Origin: CAVPDE01 sp963707125
GTDB lineage: Bacteria > Desulfobacterota > DSM-4660 > Desulfatiglandales > HGW-15
NCBI GenBank assembly: GCA_963707125.1
Contig: CAVPOU010000019.1
Coordinates: forward strand, 1-64,000
DNA length: 64,000 nt
Direction of reading: 5' to 3'
Under the pieces are notes generated by a model. That model was not told where the DNA came from. It saw nothing but the letters and a program-made list of their open reading frames with translations, and did not search any database. The stretch's first letter is position 1, and each line of letters opens with the position of its first letter. Positions 1 through 7,874 of this stretch are shown here, one piece after another. Made by a program: the position numbers and the translations under genes.

Positions 1-530
1 AGCTCGGCATCGGGAGGTCTTTCCAATTGACCAATGTCTTCCCCACACTGACTGTCCTGGAAAACGTGCGACTCGCTGTCCAATCTCAGAGGAACACGGG
101 GTTCAATTTCTGGAAAAACTACCTGGCCTTTCCCGAATTCGAAGACCGCGCTTATGAGCTTCTGGAGATGGTCCTGCTGAACACCAAATGGAATGTCACG
201 GCGAGCAGCCTCACCCATGGAGAACAGCGCAAGCTGGAAATCGGCATTCTCCTCGCCCTGGAGACAGAAGTGCTCCTCCTAGACGAACCCACTGCCGGAA
301 TGTCTCTGGAGGAAGTCCCCTCGATCCTTGAGATCCTGAAGCAGATAAAGAATAAGAGAGACAAAACCATTCTCCTGGTTGAGCACAAAATGGACGTTTT
401 GATGGCCCTCTCCGATTCCATAGCGGTCCTTCATGAAGGAAAACTGATTGCCGACGGTCCTCCGGAAGCCATCAGCAAAAATCAAGACGTTCAGGACGCC
501 TATTTCGGCGGAGGAATCTCTCATGGCTGA
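1..530 (+). CDS. livG: Branched-chain amino acid ABC transporter ATP-binding protein LivG (5' truncated by window)
   Basis: Cytoplasmic ATPase of a high-affinity branched-chain amino acid importer. The open frame runs in from before base 1 (frame 3 reads LGIGRSFQLTNVF at the edge), so only the C-terminal part is present. Visible are the LivG-type segment after the Q-loop (SFQLTNVFPTLTVLENV), a variant ABC signature (SLTHGEQRKLEIGI), Walker B LLLDEP followed by TAGMS, and the switch His in LLVEHKMD. The stop codon overlaps the start of livF by 8 bases, which suggests translational coupling. Followed by livF, livH and livM in the same direction; the periplasmic binding protein gene is not in the window and probably lies upstream. 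The substrate could be another small amide or acid, since this family is broad in deltaproteobacteria. Confidence 0.9.
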   Translation, partial: LGIGRSFQLTNVFPTLTVLENVRLAVQSQRNTGFNFWKNYLAFPEFEDRAYELLEMVLLNTKWNVTASSLTHGEQRKLEIGILLALETEVLLLDEPTAGMSLEEVPSILEILKQIKNKRDKTILLVEHKMDVLMALSDSIAVLHEGKLIADGPPEAISKNQDVQDAYFGGGISHG

Positions 531-1242
531 TCCTCTCCTTCAGGTTGAAGGAATACACACCCATATTGGAAAACACCATATCTTACAGGGTGTATCCCTT
601 GAGGTCTACGCAGGCGAAGTGACGGTTCTTCTCGGAAGAAACGGGGCTGGAAAAACCACCACCCTGCGATCGATCATGGGGCTTCTCTCCCCGTCTCAAG
701 GCAGGATCCTCTTTAAGAATCGAGCCATTCACCATATGAAGCCTTTTGACATCGCCCGCCTGGGCATTGGCTTTGTTCCGGAGGATCGGGGGCTTTTCAA
801 TTTACTGACCGTCGAAGAAAACTTCCGTGTGGCCATGCTTCAAGAAGCCAAAAGATCCCAAGAGAGGCTGGAATTCATCCTGGACGTTTTTCCAGACCTC
901 AAGAGATTCTGGAAGGCAAAAGCGGGCATCCTGAGCGGCGGGCAGAAGCAGATGCTGGCCATTGCCCGTCCCCTTGTGAATGAGAATACCCTTTTGCTCA
1001 TTGATGAACCGTCCAAAGGGCTGGCGCCCATCATCATCGATCATTTGATCGAAGCCATCCACAGGCTGAAAGAACACATGATGATCATTTTGGTTGAGCA
1101 GAATTTTTACATGGCCAGTAAGTTAGGGAACGTTTTCCACCTCTTTGATGACGGACGAACGGTCCACAAGGGGCAAATGGTAGACTTGGTTCAGAACGAG
1201 GAATTGAAGAAGAAGTATTTAGGGATTTCAGGTGCCGGATAG
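523..1242 (+). CDS. livF: Branched-chain amino acid ABC transporter ATP-binding protein LivF
   Basis: Second ATPase of the importer, 239 residues, usual for LivF. Start chosen at the ATG at 523 (MADPLLQVEGIHTHIG), inside the end of livG; the frame stays open further upstream but that overlaps livG. Walker A is GRNGAGKTT, followed by the LivF-typical FVPEDRGLFNLLTVEENF segment, signature LSGGQKQMLAIARPL, Walker B LLLIDEPSKGLAP and the switch His region ILVEQN (family has Gln here). All ATPase motifs are intact, so it should be active. It is separated from livH by 237 bases that hold a palindromic repeat. A decayed 3' fragment of another livF-like gene lies at 53889-54067. Confidence 0.93.
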   Translation: MADPLLQVEGIHTHIGKHHILQGVSLEVYAGEVTVLLGRNGAGKTTTLRSIMGLLSPSQGRILFKNRAIHHMKPFDIARLGIGFVPEDRGLFNLLTVEENFRVAMLQEAKRSQERLEFILDVFPDLKRFWKAKAGILSGGQKQMLAIARPLVNENTLLLIDEPSKGLAPIIIDHLIEAIHRLKEHMMIILVEQNFYMASKLGNVFHLFDDGRTVHKGQMVDLVQNEELKKKYLGISGAG

Positions 1243-1325
1243 GCTTGAAGGTCCCGCCATGACGGAACGGGAATGTCAACGGTTAGGGGTTGTTGGAAAC
1301 AACTTGCACACTTTCTTGAGGATGT

Positions 1326-1390
1326 CCGTTCATGCTGAGGTATCGAAGCATGAGCGGAACGTTCACCCTTCGATGCCTCAGGGCGAACGG
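1326..1390. repeat. Palindromic dispersed repeat between livF and livH
   Basis: Two imperfect hairpin arms built on CCGTTC...GAGG.ATCGAAG...GAACGG. The same style of TCGAAG-centred palindrome appears at 26527-26589 and 58186-58242. It lies in the 237-base spacer inside the liv operon, where a hairpin could affect mRNA stability. No gene is seen in this spacer. Confidence 0.6.
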
Positions 1391-1479
1391 TTCCCAGATG
1401 GGATTGCTGAGGTTATTTCTCAACAAATCCTTTCATGCCCTGTCCGGCGGCGATTGAGCCGGGAATAAAGAGAAACCCT

Positions 1480-2466
1480 ATGAGCACAAAACAAAAAGCA
1501 TGGCTTCCAACGTTGGCCGTCATCGCCATCTTTCTTTTGCCGATTCTCTTCATCACTCCTAAGACGTATATCACGCTGACCATCTCCGGCGTGGCCATGG
1601 GCATGCTCCTCTTCCTGGTTTCCTCCGGATTCTCGCTGATCTTCGGTTTTATGAGTGTGCTCAATATGGCCCATGGGGCCATTTTCACCTGGGGCGCCTA
1701 CATCGGGTTCTCGGCATTCACCGTGATCAACAAATGGACCGGGTGGGGAGGATCCGATTCGATCTTCTTAAACATGCTTATCTTTCTTTTGGTCCTCATG
1801 GTGGCGGGGATCGGCGTTGCCATGCTGGGTGTGGTCGTTGAAAGGCTGGTCATACGGCCTGTGTATGGGAGCCATCTCTACCAGATCTTTATCACGGTGG
1901 GGGCCATGATTGTGTTGGAGGAGTTGATTCGAATGTTCTGGGGACCGGATGATCAAGTGATGCCTGTCCCAATGAACTTCATCGGCTCCTGGGATCTCTT
2001 TGATGTCGTCGTATCCAAATACCCATTAATCGCTATTGCGGTCGGATTGGTTATCTACCTCATTGTTTTCATGATCTTGAGAAGAACGCGACTGGGAATG
2101 ATCGTCCGGGCAGGTGTGGAGAATCCGGAGATGGTTCAGGTCATGGGGCACAATGTGTATCGCTATTTCACCGGGGTCTTTGCTGCGGGTTCTGCTCTGG
2201 CGGCCATTGGCGGAGGGATGTGGGCCACTTTCGTCAAGTCCATTCACCCGGCCATGGGAGGAGAGGTCATTGTGTTTGCTCTGATCGTGGCGATTATCGG
2301 CGGCCTTGGGAGCATGACCGGTTCTGTGGTGGGGGCCCTGATGGTGGGGCTGTCCTACAACTATGTGGCATACCTGATTCCCAAGGCGGCCTTGGGGATC
2401 ACCATGCTCCTCCTTGTCGTCATTCTTTCGATTAAACCCACAGGGCTATTTCGAGAGGGAACATGA
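1480..2466 (+). CDS. livH: Branched-chain amino acid ABC transporter permease LivH
   Basis: Inner-membrane permease of the LivH family, 328 residues. The ATG at 1480 (MSTKQKAWLPTLAV) is preferred over the upstream in-frame start at 1435 because it gives the normal short N-terminus and has a purine-rich stretch (AATAAAGAGA) before it. Hydrophobic spans are evident from about residue 10. The family segment GFSLIFGFMSVLNMAHGAIFTWGAY is near residue 55 and the conserved cytoplasmic loop RRTRLGMIVRAGVENPEMVQVMGHNV near residue 205. The glycine-rich GGLGSMTGSVVGALMVG is near the end. The stop codon lies just before the TTG start of livM. Confidence 0.93.
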   Translation: MSTKQKAWLPTLAVIAIFLLPILFITPKTYITLTISGVAMGMLLFLVSSGFSLIFGFMSVLNMAHGAIFTWGAYIGFSAFTVINKWTGWGGSDSIFLNMLIFLLVLMVAGIGVAMLGVVVERLVIRPVYGSHLYQIFITVGAMIVLEELIRMFWGPDDQVMPVPMNFIGSWDLFDVVVSKYPLIAIAVGLVIYLIVFMILRRTRLGMIVRAGVENPEMVQVMGHNVYRYFTGVFAAGSALAAIGGGMWATFVKSIHPAMGGEVIVFALIVAIIGGLGSMTGSVVGALMVGLSYNYVAYLIPKAALGITMLLLVVILSIKPTGLFREGT

Positions 2467-2467
2467 T

Positions 2468-3562
2468 TTGAACCAAGAGACCTTGAATCCAGTCCAGCGA
2501 TTCCGTTTAAGGGAGACAAAAGATCGCTACAGGAATCCGTACTTTTTCTTAAGGATCCTCCTGCTGGCCTTCTTCCTGGCCACTCCGTTTCTGTTCCGTT
2601 CTTTTGAAATCCTGGACGTGGTGTTAAAGATCATCATCTTCTCAGCCCTGGTGGCCAGTTATGACATTATTCTTGGGTATACCGGGATCGTGTCTTTGGG
2701 CCACGTCATGTACTTTGGGATTGGGGCTTATCTTGTCGGAATATTTGTTGGGAAGCTCGGATTGGTCTCCTATGGATATCTGGCTCTGGCTGTTCTGATC
2801 GCCGTGGTGATCTCAGGTGTTCTCTCCGTGTTGATCGGCTTTTTCTCTCTTCGGATCAGGGCCATTTTTTTTGCCATGATCACCCTGGCCTTCATGGAGT
2901 TCATCTCCATTCTCGCCAGTCAGTTAAGGTCCATCACGGGCGGAGAGGATGGCATCAGTTTCAAACTTCCGCACATCCTGGCGATTGATTACAGTTTTGG
3001 CCGATTCCTGGGCGTTGAGATCACAGGGAGGATCGTGAGCTACTACGTGATTCTTCTTGTCTGTGTCGTCCTGTTTCTCCTGATGCTCCGGTTTGTCCAT
3101 TCACCGGTCGGCCGGGTCCTTCAGTCCATTCGGGACAACGAGCAGCGCGCCATCGCGCTGGGCTACAAGACCTATCTCTTCCAGGTCATCGCTTCCTCTT
3201 TCGCGAGTTGCGTTGCCGCGGTCACCGGGGCCTGTTTTGCCATCTGGGTGCGTTATGTGAGCCCGGATTCAAGCGTCAGTGTTTCCATCATGCTCGATGT
3301 CCTCCTGATGGTCATTGTGGGAGGCATGGGAACGCTTTATGGAGGGATTTTCGGGGCGGCCTTCTTAATGATCACCCGGGCCTTTCTTCCAAAGCTGCAG
3401 TCCCTGATCGTTTCGCTGTTGCCTGGTGTGCCATTTGCAGCAAGGTTATCCGAGCGCTGGCTATTTTATTTCGGACTTCTCTTCATCCTGATCGTCTATT
3501 TTTTCCCGAAGGGAATCGTGGGGACCGCCCAGGAGATGATCTCCAGAAGAAAAGAGGAGTAG
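2468..3562 (+). CDS. livM: Branched-chain amino acid ABC transporter permease LivM
   Basis: Partner permease, 364 residues. The frame is open upstream into livH, but a TTG at 2468 (then AACCAAGAG) follows GAGAGGGA with good spacing and sits 1 base after the livH stop, so it is taken as the start. Family landmarks: GYTGIVSLGHVMYFGIGAY, the loop SPVGRVLQSIRDNEQRAIALGYKTY, and GGMGTLYGGIFGAAF. About nine hydrophobic spans are apparent. It completes the two-permease, two-ATPase importer; an alpha/beta hydrolase remnant follows 30 bases later and may have been co-transcribed. Confidence 0.92.
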   Translation: MNQETLNPVQRFRLRETKDRYRNPYFFLRILLLAFFLATPFLFRSFEILDVVLKIIIFSALVASYDIILGYTGIVSLGHVMYFGIGAYLVGIFVGKLGLVSYGYLALAVLIAVVISGVLSVLIGFFSLRIRAIFFAMITLAFMEFISILASQLRSITGGEDGISFKLPHILAIDYSFGRFLGVEITGRIVSYYVILLVCVVLFLLMLRFVHSPVGRVLQSIRDNEQRAIALGYKTYLFQVIASSFASCVAAVTGACFAIWVRYVSPDSSVSVSIMLDVLLMVIVGGMGTLYGGIFGAAFLMITRAFLPKLQSLIVSLLPGVPFAARLSERWLFYFGLLFILIVYFFPKGIVGTAQEMISRRKEE

Positions 3563-3592
3563 AATGAAGTTACAGAAAAAGGAGAACGCGTC

Positions 3593-4447
3593 ATGTCCGA
3601 ACCCAAGAAGATCAAAGCCAAAGGGGACGGTGTCAGCATCCAGCTGGCCGTCTGGGAAGGAAAGGGGAAAGAAATCCTCTGTGTCCATGGTCTGACGGCA
3701 AACTGCAGATGCTGGGATGTCATCGCATCTTCTCTAACCCCCAAGCATAAGGTCATTGCCATGGATCTCAGGGGAAGAGGCCATTCAGACAGTCCTCCAT
3801 CAGGATACTCGGTGGAAAATCATTGCAGGGATATTCTGGCCCTGATGGACGACCAGAGACCTCGAACGCCCTGTGCTCATGGGCCATTCTCTCGGAGCAT
3901 TTATTTCCCTGTTCTTTGCGGCGAAGCATCCTGGCCGTGTGGACCGGTTGATCTTGATAGACAGCGGAGGAAAGGTGTCGGAGGCCCAAATGACCAAGTT
4001 CTTTGCAGGCATCAAACCATCCCTGGATCGTCTAGGAAAGGTTTTTCCAGACTTCGAATCCTACTTGGCCCTTCTCAAGCAGGCTCCATTTCTGCAGCCG
4101 TGGAACTCCTTTTTTGAAACCTACTTCCGATACGAGGTGGAAGACGTGGAGGGGGGTGTGCGCTCTCGGGTTCATCCAAAACATATTGAGGAGGAGGCCG
4201 CGGAACTTAAAGAAAAATGGACTCGAGTCAATTTTACAAAAGGTGATGGCCCCCACTCTGATTCTTGCGGGCCACGAAGGGGCTGCTGGCCGAGGATGAC
4301 CTCGTGTTGCCTGCAGACGTGGCAGAACGGATGGTTCGCGAGATGTCTAACGCCAAGAAGGTGGACGTAGAAGGAAGTAATCATTACTCCATCTTGTTTC
4401 AGCCCAACAAGATGCGGGATCAAGCTTTGCTTGGATTTTTGAAATGA
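3593..4447 (+). pseudogene. Alpha/beta hydrolase, frameshifted
   Basis: Reads as one alpha/beta-fold hydrolase only if the frame changes about three times: MSEPKKIKAKGDGVSIQ...LALMDDQ in one frame, then PVLMGHSLGAFISLFF (nucleophile elbow GHSLG) in a second, APTLILAGHEG in a third, and LLAEDDLVLPADVAERMV...SNHYSILF (late His) back in the first. A second copy at 23108-23549 reads through the first break (MDDQNLERPVLMG), which shows that this copy has one extra base near 3858. The nucleophile Ser, acid and His positions are recognisable, so it was a real enzyme. Substrate unknown. It may once have been co-transcribed with livM. Several indels could be assembly errors, but the adjacent gene is broken as well, which favours real decay. 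Confidence 0.8.
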
Positions 4448-4478
4448 TGTGATGACAACCAGCTTCTCACAAGGGCTA

Positions 4479-5656
4479 TTACAAGAGTAACGAGGCTGTA
4501 CGAGGAGGTTCTGATTCCCCGTCCACTTTCTCCTCTTCATCCAGTTCCCCGGCAACTTGAAACTTTCTCATGAACTTCCGGTCGATGTAGTCTTTCAAGA
4601 GAAAGGCCAGGCGGCCTTCCCAGAGGAAATTCTTTTTCCACAGAATCCCGCGGCCGTTACCCATGTTGAAGATGAGCATGTAGTCTTTCTGAGGCATGAA
4701 AGCCTTCATCTCCCTCCCTTCCAGCGCGGCCTGGAGGTTGTGGAGGAGAATCGGGTTCTGCCTGACCGCATAGACTCCGACCTTGGCCAGGGGCTGCTCT
4801 GCAAAGCTCGATGCAATCCCCTCCCCCGAACATCTCCGGGTGGGCCACGCTCTGGAGGAAAGAGTTGACCAGCAGGCCTCCATCCGGACCTGTAGGGATT
4901 CCCGAATCACGGAAGATCCGGGAAGGCTGGACTCCAAGGGCCATGAAAGCGACATCAAAGGGATGCGATGACCCGTCGGTCAAGCGAATCTCGTCGCGGG
5001 TCATCTCCTTCACGCGATTTCCCTCTGTGACCATGATGCCCCGGTCGGTCAAAGACCGGAGGGCCAGGCCTTGAACCTTTTCCGGAAGACCGACTAAGAG
5101 CTTCCGGCCGGCGATCAGCCTGATCAAGGCCTTACCGCGGTTTTCATTCACCAGCCGCCAGAGATTGGCGGTCACCTCCACTCCTGCAGGTCCACCCCCG
5201 ATGACAATGAAATTCATGGCTTCTGTTTTAGCTCGGCATGATGAGACGGCGGGCCTGGAGGAGATTGAAAACCGGTTTGACCGGCACGATATTTTCCTGG
5301 GGCGCGGAAACGAGGGGGCTGAGAGGCACATCACTCCCTGTGTTGAAGGAGACGACATCATATGAAACCTGCTTGCCCGATTGGAGATTCAGGGTTCTTT
5401 GCCCCGGGTCGATGTTGATGACTTTGTCCTCGATAAAGGTTCCCCCGCGGTCCTCGGCCATCTTCTTTACGTGGAAACGGGCATCCTGGGGACGGTAGAT
5501 TCCTGAGAGCAGCCCCGGTCCCATGCCTGAGTAGTAGTGATAGGGAGAAGGGCCGATCAGAGTGACTCTGTGGCCGCGCTCGACATACCTGGCAAGGTTC
5601 AAAAGAACGGTCAAATGGGCATGCCCGCCCCCGACAAGAACAAGATGCTTTCCCAT
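4479..5656 (-). pseudogene. FAD/NAD(P) disulfide-oxidoreductase-like protein, frameshifted copy
   Basis: Broken copy of the gene intact at 23529-24689. N-terminal piece MGKHLVLVGGGHAHLTVLLNL (FAD-binding GGGHAH) runs to LIMPS then stop. The next piece, in another frame, carries the second dinucleotide fold (FIVIGGGPAGVEVTANL) and FGGGDC. The third piece resumes at PLAKVGVYAVRQNP. Comparison with the intact copy shows a one-base loss near 5230 and a one-base gain near 4813. The family resembles the pyridine nucleotide-disulfide oxidoreductases that begin VLVGGGHAHL (NDH-2/SelD-N-terminal-like); the electron donor and acceptor are unknown. It ends 32 bases from the convergent hydrolase remnant. 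Confidence 0.85.
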
Positions 5657-5742
5657 GGGTCACCTATTGTAGACACCTACTTTTTTCTCCGCCAATCAGG
5701 CGAAGAGGAAAAGATGAAAACTCGTTTTTCAGGATCCTTTTC

Positions 5743-5813
5743 TGTCATTCCCGTGAAAACGGGAATCCAGGAAATCCAAGAGCTTCTGGACTCCCGCCTT
5801 CGCGGGAGTGACA
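5743..5813. repeat. Dispersed palindromic element (TGTCATTCCCG...CGGGAGTGACA)
   Basis: About 70 bases: TGTCATTCCCGTGAAAACGG at the left, CTCCCGCCTTCGCGGGAGTG at the right, each arm itself a hairpin and the ends inverted. A diverged relative is at 58397-58474. Non-coding, of the ubiquitous class found near gene ends. The rest of 5657-5999 shows no supported gene. Confidence 0.75.
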
Positions 5814-5999
5814 CCTGTGGGGACTTTTCACGAGGGCATCAAGGATAAAAGGTTTCTTGCGGTGAGTCAAAAGGGAAATGCGGTCTGAAATGCCATGGGT
5901 GATCGGGCGTGGTTCACGAAAGCACGGGGTCCCGGCAATCCTTTGCCGTAATCGGGGTCAGCTAAGTTGAAGCCTGACCTTTAGGCTCAAAGGGAACGT

Positions 6000-6173
6000 C
6001 TATGAAGCACCAACAGCCGAACAGAGCTGACAGGCGTTTTTCCGCTGACAGCCAGTGTTTTTGTCCTGACGACTGGCGGTTTTACCTTTAATCTTGCAGC
6101 CCGCGAGAACAAACTCCTCCGGCCTGCCTCTTGCCAGGATGATCAGCTTAGGTTTCTCCCAGATCTTTTTCAT
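6000..6173 (-). CDS. Putative RiPP precursor peptide (57 aa, Cys-containing, KPKL leader)
   Basis: Small gene found by reading the minus strand after the last radical SAM gene. ATG at 6173-6171, stop TAG at 6002-6000, 57 residues. The N-terminus is leader-like: MKKIWEKPKLIILARG followed by RPEEFVLAGCK. The C-terminal core is polar with four Cys in total (positions 26, 42, 48, 51), the last three in GCQRKNACQLC, and ends SAVGAS. AAAGGGGA about 10 bases before the ATG can act as ribosome binding site. It is the last gene of a same-strand set with three SPASM radical SAM proteins, another radical SAM protein, a PqqD-like carrier and an S26 peptidase, which is the expected partner set for a peptide precursor. 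From memory, short peptides with a KPKL.xLxRGxPEExVL leader occur beside SPASM/PqqD cassettes in deltaproteobacteria; I could not check this. The modification and product are unknown. Confidence 0.75.
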   Translation of the reverse strand: MKKIWEKPKLIILARGRPEEFVLAGCKIKGKTASRQDKNTGCQRKNACQLCSAVGAS

Positions 6174-6231
6174 CCTTGAAATATCCCCTTTCCTGCCGAT
6201 GCAAACCTATGGACGCAACCAAACACCTTTA

Positions 6232-7365
6232 TCAGTCGGTACGGGGGGTCACGCTGTTCCCGAATAACTCGGTTCTGGCGTGAGCCACACGACAAAAATA
6301 ATCCACCGGTGTGTCCATGGCGCCGGTTTCCAAATGCGCGTGCGCCGGGCACCACATACAGAGGTTCACAATCGAACAACCAAGGCAATTGTCCAGGAAT
6401 TCCCTCCTCTTCGACCTCATCCCCCGAACCTGAGGGATGAAGATTTGCCACGCCTCTTCGAGATTTCCTCTTTTGAGATCATAGACGCAATCCGGATGCC
6501 AGAGAGAGGGGCATAGTCGAAGGAGTCCGTTATAACTGACGTTGAAACTGTCATTGCCCGCCCCGCAATGAAATAAATGATTGCAATCCAGGACGGATGA
6601 ATCCGAGGCGATCAGTCTCCCACAACTGCTTTGTAAGGCTTCCAGACGCTCGGGATCAGATCGTTCAAGGGCTGCGATCTCCCCTGGGGAAAGCCTCTCG
6701 GACCTTATCTCCTCGTTTCTTTTTTGATCTCCATCATACCTCAGGTGCAGGAAGGGATCAAGGCGGAAGTAGTCTTTGGTCTTTTCCCGGCAGAAGCGGG
6801 CGATCTCAGGCATTTCGTGAAGATTGGACCTGAGGGCCATAGCCTTGAGCCGGACTTTGATTCCGCTTCCAAGGAGGAGAGCAAGCCCTTTCATAAATGC
6901 GGCGTGGGAACCAGTTCTTCGGGTCACCCGCTCGTAGGTTTCTTGATTCACCCCATAGACCGAAACTTCCAATTCCCTCGGTGGGTATTTCTGAAACAGC
7001 CTGGCATGCTCTTCCGTGATCAGGGTGGCATTTGTGAAGACCGAAACCAAAAGTCCCTTTTTCTTCATGTACAAATAGAGAGAGAAGAAATCTTCCCTCA
7101 GAAGGGGTTCCCCTCCGGTGATGAGGCACCACAACGCACCCAGGGACACGGCTTCATCAACGAGTTCCTTTATCTCCTCTAAGGAAAGCTCCTTGTCTTT
7201 GGCCACCCTGTCTCCTGCCGGGAGATTGATGTAGCAGTGCCGGCAGTCGTTGTTACACCGGGCGGTGATCTCAAGCTCGAAAGAGAAAGGGATTCTCTTC
7301 TCCCTCGTCTTTTCCCAGAGAGAAAATTGGTCTAAAGGGATAGAGTCTTGGAAGAAGTTGTTCAA
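6232..7365 (-). CDS. Radical SAM/SPASM peptide maturase
   Basis: Predicted radical SAM enzyme with C-terminal SPASM domain, about 377 residues from a TTG start. The cluster-binding motif is CNNDCRHC (C37, C41, C44 from that start), then ITGGEPLLREDF and VFTNATLITEEH in the barrel. The SPASM cysteines lie in LHLFHCGAG-like, LRLCPSLW and CLGCSIVNLCMWCP segments near the C-terminus. The longer ATG start at 7404 has no ribosome site. The TTG at 7365 forms a TTGA overlap with the stop of the upstream peptidase gene and has AAAGAGG 8 bases before it. Homology with the truncated copy at 24690-25138 also begins at this TTG. It immediately precedes the putative precursor gene (58-base gap), making it a prime candidate to modify that peptide. 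Confidence 0.88.
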   Translation of the reverse strand: MNNFFQDSIPLDQFSLWEKTREKRIPFSFELEITARCNNDCRHCYINLPAGDRVAKDKELSLEEIKELVDEAVSLGALWCLITGGEPLLREDFFSLYLYMKKKGLLVSVFTNATLITEEHARLFQKYPPRELEVSVYGVNQETYERVTRRTGSHAAFMKGLALLLGSGIKVRLKAMALRSNLHEMPEIARFCREKTKDYFRLDPFLHLRYDGDQKRNEEIRSERLSPGEIAALERSDPERLEALQSSCGRLIASDSSVLDCNHLFHCGAGNDSFNVSYNGLLRLCPSLWHPDCVYDLKRGNLEEAWQIFIPQVRGMRSKRREFLDNCLGCSIVNLCMWCPAHAHLETGAMDTPVDYFCRVAHARTELFGNSVTPRTD

Positions 7366-7874
7366 CTTGGTGACCTCTTTATAAAAAGACGGACCACCTT
7401 CCATACAGGGAGAATGAGAGGTAAAAGGAGTCCTCTGCGGCCGAGAAAAGCGATCAGAAAACGCTCCGGGCCAAGTCCAAGAAAGACCTCCTTCCCATCT
7501 CTCTCCACTCTCGTGACAAAGCCAAGAATGTTTTCTCTCGGGACAGACTCATCGGCTTCAGAGCTGTTATCTCCTTTTGTCACGCAGCAATCGCCGTCTT
7601 TCCTAACTACCCTGTGAACACAGAGCTTATCTGTTCCCTGAAGGACAAAAGCGATGACATCCCCCACGCCGGGGGATGCATTTTGCAAAGGGGAGAGGGT
7701 AACAACATCTTCGTTCTTTATGAAAGGAGACATGCTGAAGCCTTTGGCCCTGAACCTAACCGGTGCTCCTTTATCCAGCACAGCCCGGAGGAGTTGAACC
7801 AGAGCCGGTCCCGAAAGGAAGAGCTCACTTCCTTTCATGACGGCAAATTTGGGCTTGGTCCCTTGAGAGCTCAA
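7362..7874 (-). CDS. S26-family signal-peptidase-like protease (SipW/archaeal type)
   Basis: 170 residues, starting at TTG 7874, which has GGAGGG directly upstream (the next ATG, 12 codons in, has none). The nucleophile motif is GFSMSP (Ser47). The general base position reads CVHRVV (His87), so this is the Ser-His type seen in SipW and archaeal peptidases, not the Ser-Lys LepB type; KGDNSSEADE follows as the usual box. A hydrophobic stretch (FLIAFLGRRGLLLPLILPVW) near the end could anchor it in the membrane. It starts 1 base after the stop of the upstream radical SAM gene and overlaps the next one by 4 bases, so it is firmly inside the cassette. Likely role by context: cleavage of the modified peptide leader or of an exported product; not proven. 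Confidence 0.85.
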   Translation of the reverse strand: MSSQGTKPKFAVMKGSELFLSGPALVQLLRAVLDKGAPVRFRAKGFSMSPFIKNEDVVTLSPLQNASPGVGDVIAFVLQGTDKLCVHRVVRKDGDCCVTKGDNSSEADESVPRENILGFVTRVERDGKEVFLGLGPERFLIAFLGRRGLLLPLILPVWKVVRLFIKRSPS

